Of a stretch of 64,000 nucleotides of DNA, positions 28,169 to 36,133 are shown in pieces (position 1 is the first letter of the stretch; the number at the start of each line of letters is the position of its first letter). The position numbers and the translations under genes are program-made. Location: contig CAMJMR010000004.1 of the NCBI GenBank assembly GCA_946407095.1, positions 19,286 through 83,285 of the forward strand, given 5' to 3'. Source of the DNA: an uncultured Selenomonadales bacterium. GTDB lineage: Bacteria > Bacillota > Negativicutes > Selenomonadales > Selenomonadaceae. Below the pieces are notes generated by a model. That model ran no database searches. It was not told the origin of the DNA and was given only the letters and a program-made list of their open reading frames with translations.

Positions 28169-28414
28169 TCAGGTTATTTCAATCGGAATGTCGGGAATCA
28201 AACGTTCAAGCCAACCGTCCGGTACTTGCTCTGAATAATTGTCTTTGATGTAAGGACACGGCACTATCGTTATTAGCGGGACTTTCAGTTCGCGTTGCGT
28301 ATTTGTTTTCGGGCGCGGCGGTATTTTGTCGGCGGGCGGCTCCTTTATCATCGGGATTTGAGTTGCGCCGCAAGCCGTGTCAAGTTGCTCGTCGGTAAGG
28401 AATTCGCTCGTCAT
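28169..28414 (-). CDS. Small protein with RiPP-leader-like N-terminus
   Basis: 81 residues. GGAGG lies eight bases before ATG 28414. The N-terminus SEFLTDEQLDTACGA resembles leader peptides of the LxDEELexVxGG type that end in a double-glycine-like site, here Gly-Ala. The remainder is Pro-rich (IPMIKEPPADKIPPRPK) with VPCPYIKDNY and an acidic Ile-rich end. It has two cysteines. It lies 67 bases after the aldo/keto reductase stop and before a terminator. No peptidase-transporter is adjacent. Function unknown; the leader reading is an inference from a short motif. Confidence 0.6.
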   Translation of the reverse strand: MTSEFLTDEQLDTACGATQIPMIKEPPADKIPPRPKTNTQRELKVPLITIVPCPYIKDNYSEQVPDGWLERLIPDIPIEIT

Positions 28415-28481
28415 GTCAATCGCCTCCAAAAGTTTTTCTGAAGCTTATACGTTGACGAAGCGCGTTCGTTACGCGGCGAAG

Positions 28482-29426
28482 TCACCAATTTTCAAAGCGG
28501 CGACCTTGATTCAAGGCGCGAATCGAATTCATGTCGGCGTCGGTCAGTTGGAAGTCGAACACGTCAAAATTTTCCGCAATGTGATTCGGATTCGACGAAC
28601 CTGGAATTACGACGTAGCCGTCTTGCATTTGCCAACGCAAGATAATCTGCGCGGGCGACTTGGAATATTTTTTCGCAAGCCGCTGAATGGTTTCGTTGCC
28701 GAAAATTTTTTTGGTATTGCCGCGCCCGCCGAAGGGATACCAACTTTCGACGACCGTGCCGAATTGCGCGACGTAAGCTTGAAGCTCGGCGTTCTGATAG
28801 CAGATATGATTTTCGTTTTGGATGACGGCGGGGACAATCTCGGCGGCGTTGCGTATCCTGTCGAAGTCTCGCGGCGTGTAGTAATTCGATATGCCGATTG
28901 AACGAATCTTGCCCGCTTTGGCCGCGCGCTCCAAGGCGTGATAAACTTCCACGTCATTGTAGCCGGGCTGGTGAATCAGCATCAAGTCGACGTAACCGAC
29001 ATTCAACGCCCGAATCGAAGCGTCAATGGCGGCATCGGGTGCGTTGTAGTTGCCGGGCATAATCTTCGACGTGACGAAGACATCCTCGCGCTTGACAATG
29101 CCGTCTTGAATCGCTCGCCTTATGCCCTTGCCGACGCCGACCTCGTTGCCGTAGTAGCGCGCCGTATCAATCAGCCGATAGCCGACCTTGAGCGCGTGAC
29201 AGACGCAAGCCTCGGCGGTGTCGTCGTTGAGCGTCCACGTCCCGAAGCCCAAGCGCGGCATTTTGCAGCCGCTGTTGAGCGTCACGTCTTCGATAAAATA
29301 ATTTTTGTTCACTTGAGCCGCCTCCTTGGGCGAAGTTTCTGCCGTTGAGTTTTGTGCGCCGCACGCTCCGAACAAATTCACGAACGCCGCGCAGACCATC
29401 AGCGAAATAAATTTTCTTCTGTTCAT
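28482..29426 (-). CDS. Exported aldo/keto reductase with twin-arginine-type signal
   Basis: 314 residues. The N-terminus MNRRKFISLMV has a twin-arginine motif, a hydrophobic stretch and then FGACGA, a possible lipobox. The AKR barrel follows: LGFGTWTLND, the catalytic DTARYYGNEVGVG (Asp, Tyr), the Lys in FVTSKIMPGN and LMLIHQPGY (His). It ends with NADPH-binding IPGSSNPNHIAEN. Members reduce aldehydes or keto groups with NADPH. Tat export of an NADPH enzyme would be sensible only if the cofactor is loaded first. Start 29426 has GAGGTAAA upstream; longer readings translate repeat copy G. Confidence 0.8.
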   Translation of the reverse strand: MNRRKFISLMVCAAFVNLFGACGAQNSTAETSPKEAAQVNKNYFIEDVTLNSGCKMPRLGFGTWTLNDDTAEACVCHALKVGYRLIDTARYYGNEVGVGKGIRRAIQDGIVKREDVFVTSKIMPGNYNAPDAAIDASIRALNVGYVDLMLIHQPGYNDVEVYHALERAAKAGKIRSIGISNYYTPRDFDRIRNAAEIVPAVIQNENHICYQNAELQAYVAQFGTVVESWYPFGGRGNTKKIFGNETIQRLAKKYSKSPAQIILRWQMQDGYVVIPGSSNPNHIAENFDVFDFQLTDADMNSIRALNQGRRFENW

Positions 29427-29451
29427 GATTTTACCTCGCACAATTGATTTT

Positions 29452-29671
29452 TGACGCCGCGAAGTTTGAGGCCGCCATGGATGGCGGCCGCCGGCAACAG
29501 AAACAGGGATGTTTCTTTGCCGGCACAGCACATTTCGGTTAGCGCGGACATTGCGTCGGTGGTCGGTATCCGCCCCACGCGCAGTGGTGGGTTTCTTTGC
29601 TACTTTCTTTGACCAGACAAAGAAAGTAGATGCTAAACGACGAATCGAAGGAACGATTTCATTTACCAACA
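29452..29671 (+). repeat. Intergenic modular hairpin repeat, copy G
   Basis: It opens gacgccgcgaagtttgagg (as copy C) and runs through GCCGCCAT/ATGGCGGC, GCCGGCAA/TTGCCGGC, CCACGCGCAGTGG and CTTTCTTTG/CAAAGAAAG. It ends TTTACCAACA, the right terminal repeat of copies D and E. It lies between the aldo/keto reductase and larB. Confidence 0.88.
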
Positions 29672-29698
29672 GTCACTAGTTTCGTCAATTTAAAAGCG

Positions 29699-30463
29699 TT
29701 ACCTCATGCGATTGATTTTCGACGCAAGCACACCCGCTCCGAAGCCGTTATCGATATTGACGACGCCGACGCCCGCCGCGCAGGTGTTCAACATCGCCAA
29801 AAGAGCGGCAAGCCCTTGGAAGGACGCGCCGTAGCCGACGCTGGTTGGCACCGCAATGACGGGACGATTGGTCAGCCCGCCGACGACGCTCGCCAAAGCA
29901 CCCTCCATGCCCGCCACGACGATTATCACGTTCGCGGCAACAATCTCGTCCATGTGCGCGAAGAGTCTGTGAATGCCCGCCACTCCGCAATCGTAGCACG
30001 TCGAAACGGCATTGCCCCAAAGATAAGCGGTAAGTCTCGCCTCCTCGGCAACGGGCACGTCACTTGTCCCCGCCGTCACGATTAAAATTTTCCGCCGCTC
30101 GTCGCGTTCAAGCGTTTTGTCTCGGTCGACGTAAATAATACGCGCCGCCTCATCGAAGACAGCCTCAGGCACCTCGCCGCGCAGATAGTCGAATTGTTCA
30201 CGGCTCGCCCGACTCGCGATTAAATTGCCCGCGCTCCGCTCGTACAGGTTCTTGAAAATGATTTTGAGCTGTTCCTTAGTCTTGCCGGGCGCGTAGACGA
30301 CTTCGGGGAAACCTTGGCGCAGCTCGCGGCCGTGGTCTATGTTGGCGAAGCCGAAACTTTCCGTCGCCAAAGAAAAATTTTTCACCTCGGTAAGAATTTT
30401 ATCTTCGGACACGTCGCCCGCCTTGTAGCCGCGCAACAGTTCAAGCAAAATTTTTTCAGTCAA
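29699..30463 (-). CDS. larB: LarB-like nickel-pincer cofactor biosynthesis carboxylase
   Basis: 254 residues. The C-terminal two thirds are PurE-like (ILIVTAGTSDVPVAEEA, CYDCGVAGIHRL, VVAGMEGALASVVGGL, VGYGASFQGLAALLAMLN). LarB carboxylates nicotinic acid adenine dinucleotide, the first step towards the nickel-pincer cofactor of lactate racemase and related enzymes. The N-terminal FGFANIDHGRELRQGFPEVVY segment is also typical. The TTG at 30463 sits seven bases after GAGGTGAA, so I chose it. larC, larE and larA are not nearby. Confidence 0.88.
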   Translation of the reverse strand: MTEKILLELLRGYKAGDVSEDKILTEVKNFSLATESFGFANIDHGRELRQGFPEVVYAPGKTKEQLKIIFKNLYERSAGNLIASRASREQFDYLRGEVPEAVFDEAARIIYVDRDKTLERDERRKILIVTAGTSDVPVAEEARLTAYLWGNAVSTCYDCGVAGIHRLFAHMDEIVAANVIIVVAGMEGALASVVGGLTNRPVIAVPTSVGYGASFQGLAALLAMLNTCAAGVGVVNIDNGFGAGVLASKINRMR

Positions 30464-30538
30464 AGCGTTCACCTCGCGCCAAAGAATAAACCATAAAGCG
30501 CGCTTTAAGTCAAATTGGAGGCTGCTGGCAAATTGTCG

Positions 30539-30750
30539 GCGTCGAATCAGCGTTTCAATAGATTTTATATTTAATACCAACTTTTCTTTTGCTGCGCCCA
30601 AAAGAAAAGTTGCAAAAGAAAAGGGCGGTACACCGACCGTCGACAAAACGCCCGCGCTACCCGAAGCCGTCTGTGCCGGCAAAAAAACTTCCATGTTTTT
30701 GTTGCCGGCGGCGCGCGTCCATGCGCGCCTCGTCCTTTGCAACGTATCAC
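30539..30750 (-). repeat. Intergenic modular hairpin repeat, copy H
   Basis: This is in the opposite sense to its minus-strand neighbours. The long arms are CTTTTCTTTTG/CAAAAGAAAAG, changed together from the usual form. Module 2 is GCCGGCAA...TTGCCGGC read inversely. Module 1 is replaced by GGCGCGCGTCCATGCGCGCC. It fills the gap between larB and argF. Confidence 0.82.
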
Positions 30751-30753
30751 TGC

Positions 30754-30790
30754 AAAAAGAAAAGCTCCGCCGCATTCGACGGGGCTTAAA
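30754..30790 (-). terminator. Rho-independent terminator after argF
   Basis: On the minus strand GCCCCGTCG AATG CGGCGGAGC is followed by TTTTCTTTTT. Confidence 0.7.
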
Positions 30791-30806
30791 AATTTTTATC
30801 GGACGT

Positions 30807-31736
30807 TCAGCCCATTGTCAGAGCCATGATAGCCTTTTGGGTGTGCAGGCGATTTTCCGCCTCGTCGAAGATGACATGGGCGTTGTCCTCCAAAACTTCG
30901 TCGGTAATTTCCTCGCCGCGATAGGCGGGCAGGCAGTGCAGGACGATTACATTTTTGCTCGCGCCGCGCAGAAGGTTTTTGTTGACTTGATAGGGCGCGA
31001 AAATTTTCTTGCGCTCGTCGTGTTCGGCTTCTTGCCCCATGCTCGCCCAAGTGTCCGTCGCGATAATGTCGGCGTCCTTGACAGCCTCGGCGGGGTCTTG
31101 CGTCCAAGAAAGTTTTGCGCCGGTCTCTTCGGCATCGGCAAGCGCGTTCTCGAAAACTTTTGCGTTCGGCTTGTAAACTTCGGGCGTGGCAACCGCAAGC
31201 GTCATGCCGACCTTCGCCGCGCCGTAAAGATAGCTGTTCGTCATGTTGTTGCCGTCGCCGACGTATGCCATTTTCAGCGCGCGGAAATTTTTGCCTTTAT
31301 GCTCGCGAATCGTCAGCAAATCGGTCAGCACTTGGCAAGGGTGAAGCAAATCGGTCAAGCCGTTAATAACGGGGATGTCGGCGTATTTGGCAAGCTCCTC
31401 AACCTTTGCCTGCTCGAAAGTGCGAATCATTATGCCGTCAAGGTAGCGCGCCAAGACTCTTGCCGTATCTTTGATTGGCTCGCCGCGACCAAGTTGCAAA
31501 TCTTTGCTCGAAAGGAAAAGCCCCGTGCCGCCCAGTTGGAAGATGCCGACCTCGAAGGAAACGCGCGTCCTCGTCGACGATTTTTCAAAAATCATGCCAA
31601 GCGTCTTGCCCGCAAGCAATTTGTGTTCGACGCCAGTTTTCTGCCAAACTTTCAGCTCTGCCGCGAAGTCGATAATCTCGGCGACCTCGTCGGTGCTCAA
31701 GTCGTGAATCGAAAGTAAATCTTTGCCTTTCAACAA
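30807..31736 (-). CDS. argF: Ornithine carbamoyltransferase
   Basis: 309 residues. FEKSSTRTRVSFE is the carbamoyl-phosphate site, LHPCQVLTDLLT the second ligand motif and HCLPAYRGEEI the ornithine-site HCLP motif. It makes citrulline from ornithine and carbamoyl phosphate in the cytosol. I chose the TTG at 31736 because GGAGG sits eight bases upstream; the codon at 31751 overlaps the upstream gene and has no site. Transcription ends at the terminator at 30754. Last of the arginine genes here. Confidence 0.95.
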   Translation of the reverse strand: MLKGKDLLSIHDLSTDEVAEIIDFAAELKVWQKTGVEHKLLAGKTLGMIFEKSSTRTRVSFEVGIFQLGGTGLFLSSKDLQLGRGEPIKDTARVLARYLDGIMIRTFEQAKVEELAKYADIPVINGLTDLLHPCQVLTDLLTIREHKGKNFRALKMAYVGDGNNMTNSYLYGAAKVGMTLAVATPEVYKPNAKVFENALADAEETGAKLSWTQDPAEAVKDADIIATDTWASMGQEAEHDERKKIFAPYQVNKNLLRGASKNVIVLHCLPAYRGEEITDEVLEDNAHVIFDEAENRLHTQKAIMALTMG

Positions 31737-31740
31737 AATA

Positions 31741-33006
31741 TCAGCCTCCAATTTTTAAAAGGTCTTGAATATAATCCAGCTCCGCATAATCTTTCCACAA
31801 GTTGCTCAAGTGCATGACGGTCATAATCTGCGGAAGGATTTGCAACGCGACGGCGCGCAGGTCGTTTACGACGGGATAAGGCAGCCTCAAAAGTTTGGGC
31901 AGCTCGCGAAGGAAAAGCCGTGCGTCCGCCAAATCCATTTTGCTTGCCGACTTCAGAATCGCCATGAGCGCGGCGTTTTCCAAAATTTTCAAACGCTCTT
32001 CGTTCGGGAATTTCCCGCGCAGATATGTGCTTACCGCTCGGCAAGTCAAGAACGTTTCCATTTTGCCCGCGTAAAAATTCGGCGGCACAATCGGCAAAAT
32101 CATCGGCGACAAATTTTTTGCCAGCGCGCTCAATAGTCTTTCGTCGGTGTGGGATTTATCGGGCGGCCGGTAAACTTTCGCACGCTCGTCACGATATTTC
32201 AAAATGCCGTCGTCGAATTCCTCATTGCAGTTATGAAAATTGTCGGGCGTTTTGGAATAACGACTGTTCGGACGATCTGCTTTTCCGCGATCCACTTTCT
32301 TTTCGTACTCTTCCCGTGATTTTTTAAAATAATGATTGATGACAATCTTATCGGCAGTAACAGGTATGTTAAAATACGACGGAACTATTTTGCCGTTTTC
32401 GTTGACGGAACATTTTCCTTCAAAAAGATTCGGGAAGTGAGCATTGGCCACAGAAATCATTCGGGGATTGGAAATTGTCTTGACATGCGGGTTGCCGCCG
32501 ACGGGCTGAGAATGCAGCATGAAGTACCAATCTTTTGGAGCACGGCGCGTGAATCGTTCCAGCACGCCACGCGAATAATCCGCCTTTTCTTGCCCGTTGG
32601 AGCCGAAGATTTGCCAATTAATTCCCAAGCCTGCCGCATTCGGGTCTTGGGATAAAATTTCGTCGACGACTTCAACAATGCCCGCTTGATTAATTTTGGG
32701 ATGAATGAATTCGTCGCAGTCGATGAACGCCATGTAGCGGCTTTGGAATTTAAACCGCTTGACGGCGTCGTTATAGACGAGCATTTGCATGACTTTGCCG
32801 GGTAGAGGAAAGTAATCGACGAGACCCGCTTCGACGTATGGCTTGATGACTTCGGCTTGATTGTCGGGGCTTTCGTTGTCGTAAAGGTAAAAATGATCAA
32901 CGCCCGCCAATAAGTGATAATCAATCCATTCCTTGAGATAGTGCCCTTCGTTTTTGAGGATGGCGACAATCGACAAGTCGTGCAGGAACAAATCTTTATC
33001 GACCAT
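31741..33006 (-). CDS. GT92-type glycosyltransferase
   Basis: 421 residues. LSIVAILKNEGHYLKEWIDYHLLAGVDHFYLYDN and AFIDCDEFIHP (DxD-like metal motif) are hallmarks of the GT92/DUF23 group. GT92 enzymes transfer galactose or other hexoses; in bacteria they usually serve polysaccharide synthesis. It lies between argD (3-base gap) and argF (4-base gap), so it appears co-transcribed with arginine genes, which is an odd place. The acceptor is unknown. Confidence 0.85.
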   Translation of the reverse strand: MVDKDLFLHDLSIVAILKNEGHYLKEWIDYHLLAGVDHFYLYDNESPDNQAEVIKPYVEAGLVDYFPLPGKVMQMLVYNDAVKRFKFQSRYMAFIDCDEFIHPKINQAGIVEVVDEILSQDPNAAGLGINWQIFGSNGQEKADYSRGVLERFTRRAPKDWYFMLHSQPVGGNPHVKTISNPRMISVANAHFPNLFEGKCSVNENGKIVPSYFNIPVTADKIVINHYFKKSREEYEKKVDRGKADRPNSRYSKTPDNFHNCNEEFDDGILKYRDERAKVYRPPDKSHTDERLLSALAKNLSPMILPIVPPNFYAGKMETFLTCRAVSTYLRGKFPNEERLKILENAALMAILKSASKMDLADARLFLRELPKLLRLPYPVVNDLRAVALQILPQIMTVMHLSNLWKDYAELDYIQDLLKIGG

Positions 33007-33009
33007 TGC

Positions 33010-34206
33010 TTAAGCTCCCAACACGTCGTCAAGGATGTCAATGACTTCGTCGACGTGCGCGGGCGTGACAATCAGCGGCGGAATGAAACGCAAGACCGTG
33101 CCGACCGTGCAGTTAATAATCGCGCCGCGCTTCATGCACTCGTTGACGATTTCGACGCCCGAAAGTTTCGGCTTGTCCAGTTGCGCGCCAAAGATTAAAC
33201 CTTCGCCGCGAATCTCGCTAATCTGCGCGGGATACTTTTTCTGCAGAGCGATGAGTTTATCCTTGAAGTACTTGCCGACTTCCTCGACGTGCGCCAAAAA
33301 TTTTTCATTCGGGACGGTGTCAAGGACGACGTTGGCGGCCGCGCAGGCAAGAGGATTTCCGCCAAAAGTCGTGCCGTGGTCTCCGGGGTGGAAGGCTTGC
33401 GCGACCTCCTCGGTGACAATGAACGCGCCGATAGGGACGCCGCCCGCCAAGCCCTTCGCAAGCGTGACGATGTCGGGTTTGACGCCGTATTTCTCGTAAG
33501 CGAAAAATTTTCCGCTACGCCCGATGCCCGCTTGAATTTCGTCAAGAATCAGAAGCGCACCGTGTTTATCGCACAGCTCGCGGACTTTTGTCAAGTAGCC
33601 GTCCTTCGGCGGGTAAACGCCGCCCTCGCCCTGAATCGTCTCAAGCATGACCGCGCAGGTCTTGTCGGAAATTTTTTCGGCAAGCTCGTCGACGTCGTTG
33701 TAGTGCACGTAGTCAAAATCGGCGGGCAACGGCTCAAAGCCCTTGTGATATTTCGGCTGTCCCGTCGCCGTCAGCGTGGCAAGCGTGCGCCCGTGAAAGC
33801 TGTCCCATGCCGTGATGATTTGCGTCTTGTCGGGCGAAATTTTCTTGGCGAACTTGCGGGCGATTTTGATTGCGCCTTCGTTAGCCTCCGCGCCCGAATT
33901 CCCGAAAAAGGCTCTGTCCAGTCCGCTCAGCTTGACGAGCTTTGCGGCGGCGTTCGCTTGCGGTTCGGTGTAGTAAAGGTTGCTCACGTGAATGACTTTG
34001 CCCGCCTGTTCCGAAATGGCTTTGACCAGCGGCGGGTAAGCGTGACCCAAAACGTTGACGGCAATGCCGCCCAGGAAGTCGACGTACCGCTTGCCGTTGA
34101 TATCGTAAAGATACGCGCCCTCGCCGCGCTCCAAGACGATTTTGTAGCGATTGAATACGGGCAGATAATTTTTGTCGTCCCGCTCGAAAATTTTTTCCTC
34201 TGTCAA
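33010..34206 (-). CDS. argD: Acetylornithine aminotransferase
   Basis: 398 residues, class III PLP aminotransferase. Motifs include FGNSGAEANEGAIKIAR, AWDSFHGRTLA, LILDEIQAGIGRSGKFFAYE and the PLP Lys in TLAKGLAGGVP. It converts N-acetylglutamate semialdehyde to N-acetylornithine. The TTG at 34206 lies eight bases after AAGGAG; the upstream GTG at 34215 overlaps that site and is less likely. Confidence 0.94.
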   Translation of the reverse strand: MTEEKIFERDDKNYLPVFNRYKIVLERGEGAYLYDINGKRYVDFLGGIAVNVLGHAYPPLVKAISEQAGKVIHVSNLYYTEPQANAAAKLVKLSGLDRAFFGNSGAEANEGAIKIARKFAKKISPDKTQIITAWDSFHGRTLATLTATGQPKYHKGFEPLPADFDYVHYNDVDELAEKISDKTCAVMLETIQGEGGVYPPKDGYLTKVRELCDKHGALLILDEIQAGIGRSGKFFAYEKYGVKPDIVTLAKGLAGGVPIGAFIVTEEVAQAFHPGDHGTTFGGNPLACAAANVVLDTVPNEKFLAHVEEVGKYFKDKLIALQKKYPAQISEIRGEGLIFGAQLDKPKLSGVEIVNECMKRGAIINCTVGTVLRFIPPLIVTPAHVDEVIDILDDVLGA

Positions 34207-34260
34207 ACGAATCACTCCTTGAAAGATTCTGCCGCTTGATGCGCTGTGATTGATTTCATG

Positions 34261-34545
34261 TTACCAAAACGTTGGACGCGTCAACTGTTTCACCGCTTTT
34301 AAAATGCCACTCAAGGCGAAGCGCGCCCAATCGTTGCCGTCGCCTGCGGCAAGCTCCGTGAAGTAACGAAAAGCCCTTTCGTCGTCGTTTACTTCGACAG
34401 GCACCTCAATATCCTGTTTAACGCCGCTAAGTTCAGCCAATGAAGTGCCTGGTCGATGTCGCCGTCCTTGAGACACATTTTCCCCAAGTCGCACATGTCG
34501 TTCAAAAGTTCGGCGCGCTTTTGCGAAGTCGTCAAGATTCTTCAT
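34261..34545 (-). pseudogene. Frameshifted remnant of a TPR/Sel1-like small protein
   Basis: The single open frame has a jarring middle. Joining frames gives a smoother product: frame 1 MKNLDDFAK, then a shifted frame reading RAELLNDMCDLGKMCLKDG and DIDQALHWLNLAAL, then back to DERAFRYFTELAAGDGNDWA. These parts resemble TPR/Sel1 helices (AL.WL..AA, A..YF..LAA.G). At least two shifts would be needed. It lies between argB and argD, downstream of the argB terminator. It could also be an ordinary small protein of unknown type. Confidence 0.45.
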
Positions 34546-34609
34546 GCTCCTTAAAAATCTTGTCGACGAATTATAGCAGACTTCCGCAAATTTTTAAAAG
34601 CCGTCCGCC

Positions 34610-34635
34610 AAAAAAAAATCGGCTCGCGCCGAAAA
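34610..34635 (-). terminator. Rho-independent terminator after argB
   Basis: On the minus strand TCGGCGCGAGCCGA is followed by nine T. It lies about 40 bases past the argB stop and separates argB from argD. Confidence 0.8.
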
Positions 34636-34675
34636 GATTAACCGTTGCAGAACAAACTTTGCCGCTTGAAAAATT

Positions 34676-36133
34676 TCATTCGACCTCGGTGCCAAGACCT
34701 GCCGCCGTGAACAGCTCCAAGATAATCGAATGGGGCAGCCGCCCGTCGATGATGTAAGCTTTGTTCGTGCCCGCGTCAATCGCCCGCAAGCAAGCCTCGA
34801 CCTTCGGAATCATGCCGCCGCTTATCACGCCGCTGCGAATGAATTCCCGCGCCTCGGAAGCTTTGAGCGTCGAAATGAAACTTTGCTTGTCGGCGAAATT
34901 TTTGTAGACGCCCTCGGTGTCGGTCAGCAACAAAAGCTTTTCCGCCTTGAGCGCGCCCGCAATGTCAGCCGCCACATAGTCAGCGTTGATGTTGTAGCTC
35001 GCGCCGTCCTCGCCCACGCCGATTGGCGCAATGACGGGCACGTAGCCCTTGCCGATTAAGTCGTTGACGATTTGAATGTTGACTTGCTTCGCCTTGCCGA
35101 CGTAGCCGATGTCGACTTTGGTTTTCTCGCCGCCGTCATAGACCGTCGCCAATTTTTTTTCGGCGCGAATCAAATCTGCGTCCTTGCCGCTCAAGCCGAC
35201 AGCCTTCAGCCCGCGCCTGTTCAACAGCGTGACAATTTCCGAATTAATCTTGCCGTCAAGCACCATCTCCGCAATTTCGACCGTCTCCTCATCAGTGACG
35301 CGCAAGCCGCTAACGAATGAACTTTCCTTGCCCAACTTCTTGAGGAAGCCGGTAATTTCGGGGCCGCCGCCGTGCACAATCACGACGTTAATGCCGACGA
35401 ACTTCATCAGTGCCACGTCCTGCATGACGGACGCTTTCAGCTCGTCGTTGACCATGGCGTTTCCACCGTACTTTATGACAATCGTCTTGCCGTGGAACTC
35501 TTGAATGTAGGGCAAAGCCTCGACCAAAATGGCCGCCCTGTCGCTCTCGCTGAAGTCCTTAGCCTCGATAATCTGCGCGGCGTGGCGTGAAGGCGTCGAA
35601 GTCAAAGCGGCGTCGCTCAAAATGTTCAAGCTGCCCGCGTCAGCCGTCTTGTCCAAGTCGTCCTTAAGCGCGGTCAAAATTTCGGCGCAGGGCTCGGCGG
35701 GGTAAGCGGCAGTCAAGCTCGCGGCGTCATCGGAAATTTTCAACTTGCCCGCGTCGTCGGATACCTTTCCGTCTTTTAGCGGCGTCAAAACGTCGTCGCG
35801 CATTTCGGCGGAGGGCGTCGCGTCGTCGGAAATTTTCAGCTTGCCCGCGTCAGGCGTCTTGTCCAAGTCGTCCTTAAGCGCGGTCAAAATTTCGGCGCAG
35901 GGCTCGGCGGGGTAAGTCGCAGTCAAGCTCGCGGCGTCGTCGGAAATTTTCAGCTTGCCCGCGTCGTCGGCTACCTTTCCGTCTTTTAGCGGCGTCAAAA
36001 CATCATCGCGCCGTTGCTTTTGCCTGTCAAGCTCGGCTTTCAGTTCCGTCAAAATATTTTCGTGCAATTCGGCGGGCAAAAACTTTTTGAGCACCTGCGC
36101 CGCCAAATCCAGTTGTAAAGTTTCTTCAATCAT
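34676..36133 (-). CDS. argB: Acetylglutamate kinase with a 191-residue repetitive N-terminal extension
   Basis: 485 residues, where ArgB is usually about 290-300. The kinase core starts near nt 35560 (FSESDRAAILVEALPYIQ, then IVIKYGGNAM, VIVHGGGPEI, ADLIRAEKK) and looks complete. It phosphorylates N-acetylglutamate. The extension begins MIEETLQLDLAAQVLKKFLP and then holds two copies of a 70-residue unit (DDVLTPLKDGKV, KLKISDDAASL, AEPCAEILTALKDDLD). The ATG at 36133 has GGAGG six bases upstream and overlaps the end of recT by 8 bases. argC and argJ are absent upstream. The extension may come from a gene once next to recT. Confidence 0.9.
   Translation of the reverse strand: MIEETLQLDLAAQVLKKFLPAELHENILTELKAELDRQKQRRDDVLTPLKDGKVADDAGKLKISDDAASLTATYPAEPCAEILTALKDDLDKTPDAGKLKISDDATPSAEMRDDVLTPLKDGKVSDDAGKLKISDDAASLTAAYPAEPCAEILTALKDDLDKTADAGSLNILSDAALTSTPSRHAAQIIEAKDFSESDRAAILVEALPYIQEFHGKTIVIKYGGNAMVNDELKASVMQDVALMKFVGINVVIVHGGGPEITGFLKKLGKESSFVSGLRVTDEETVEIAEMVLDGKINSEIVTLLNRRGLKAVGLSGKDADLIRAEKKLATVYDGGEKTKVDIGYVGKAKQVNIQIVNDLIGKGYVPVIAPIGVGEDGASYNINADYVAADIAGALKAEKLLLLTDTEGVYKNFADKQSFISTLKASEAREFIRSGVISGGMIPKVEACLRAIDAGTNKAYIIDGRLPHSIILELFTAAGLGTEVE
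35588..36007. repeat. Tandem 210-bp direct repeat inside argB
   Basis: Two head-to-tail copies, about 35588-35797 and 35798-36007. The marker gcgtcgtcgg occurs at 35751 and again at 35961, exactly 210 bases apart, with near-identical flanks. The second copy in transcript order is slightly diverged at its end. Confidence 0.9.

Noticed and set aside
34545..34600. TATAAT-like box at 34575-34570 as a promoter
   Set aside because: No -35 box at a suitable distance was found, and the downstream gene looks broken.
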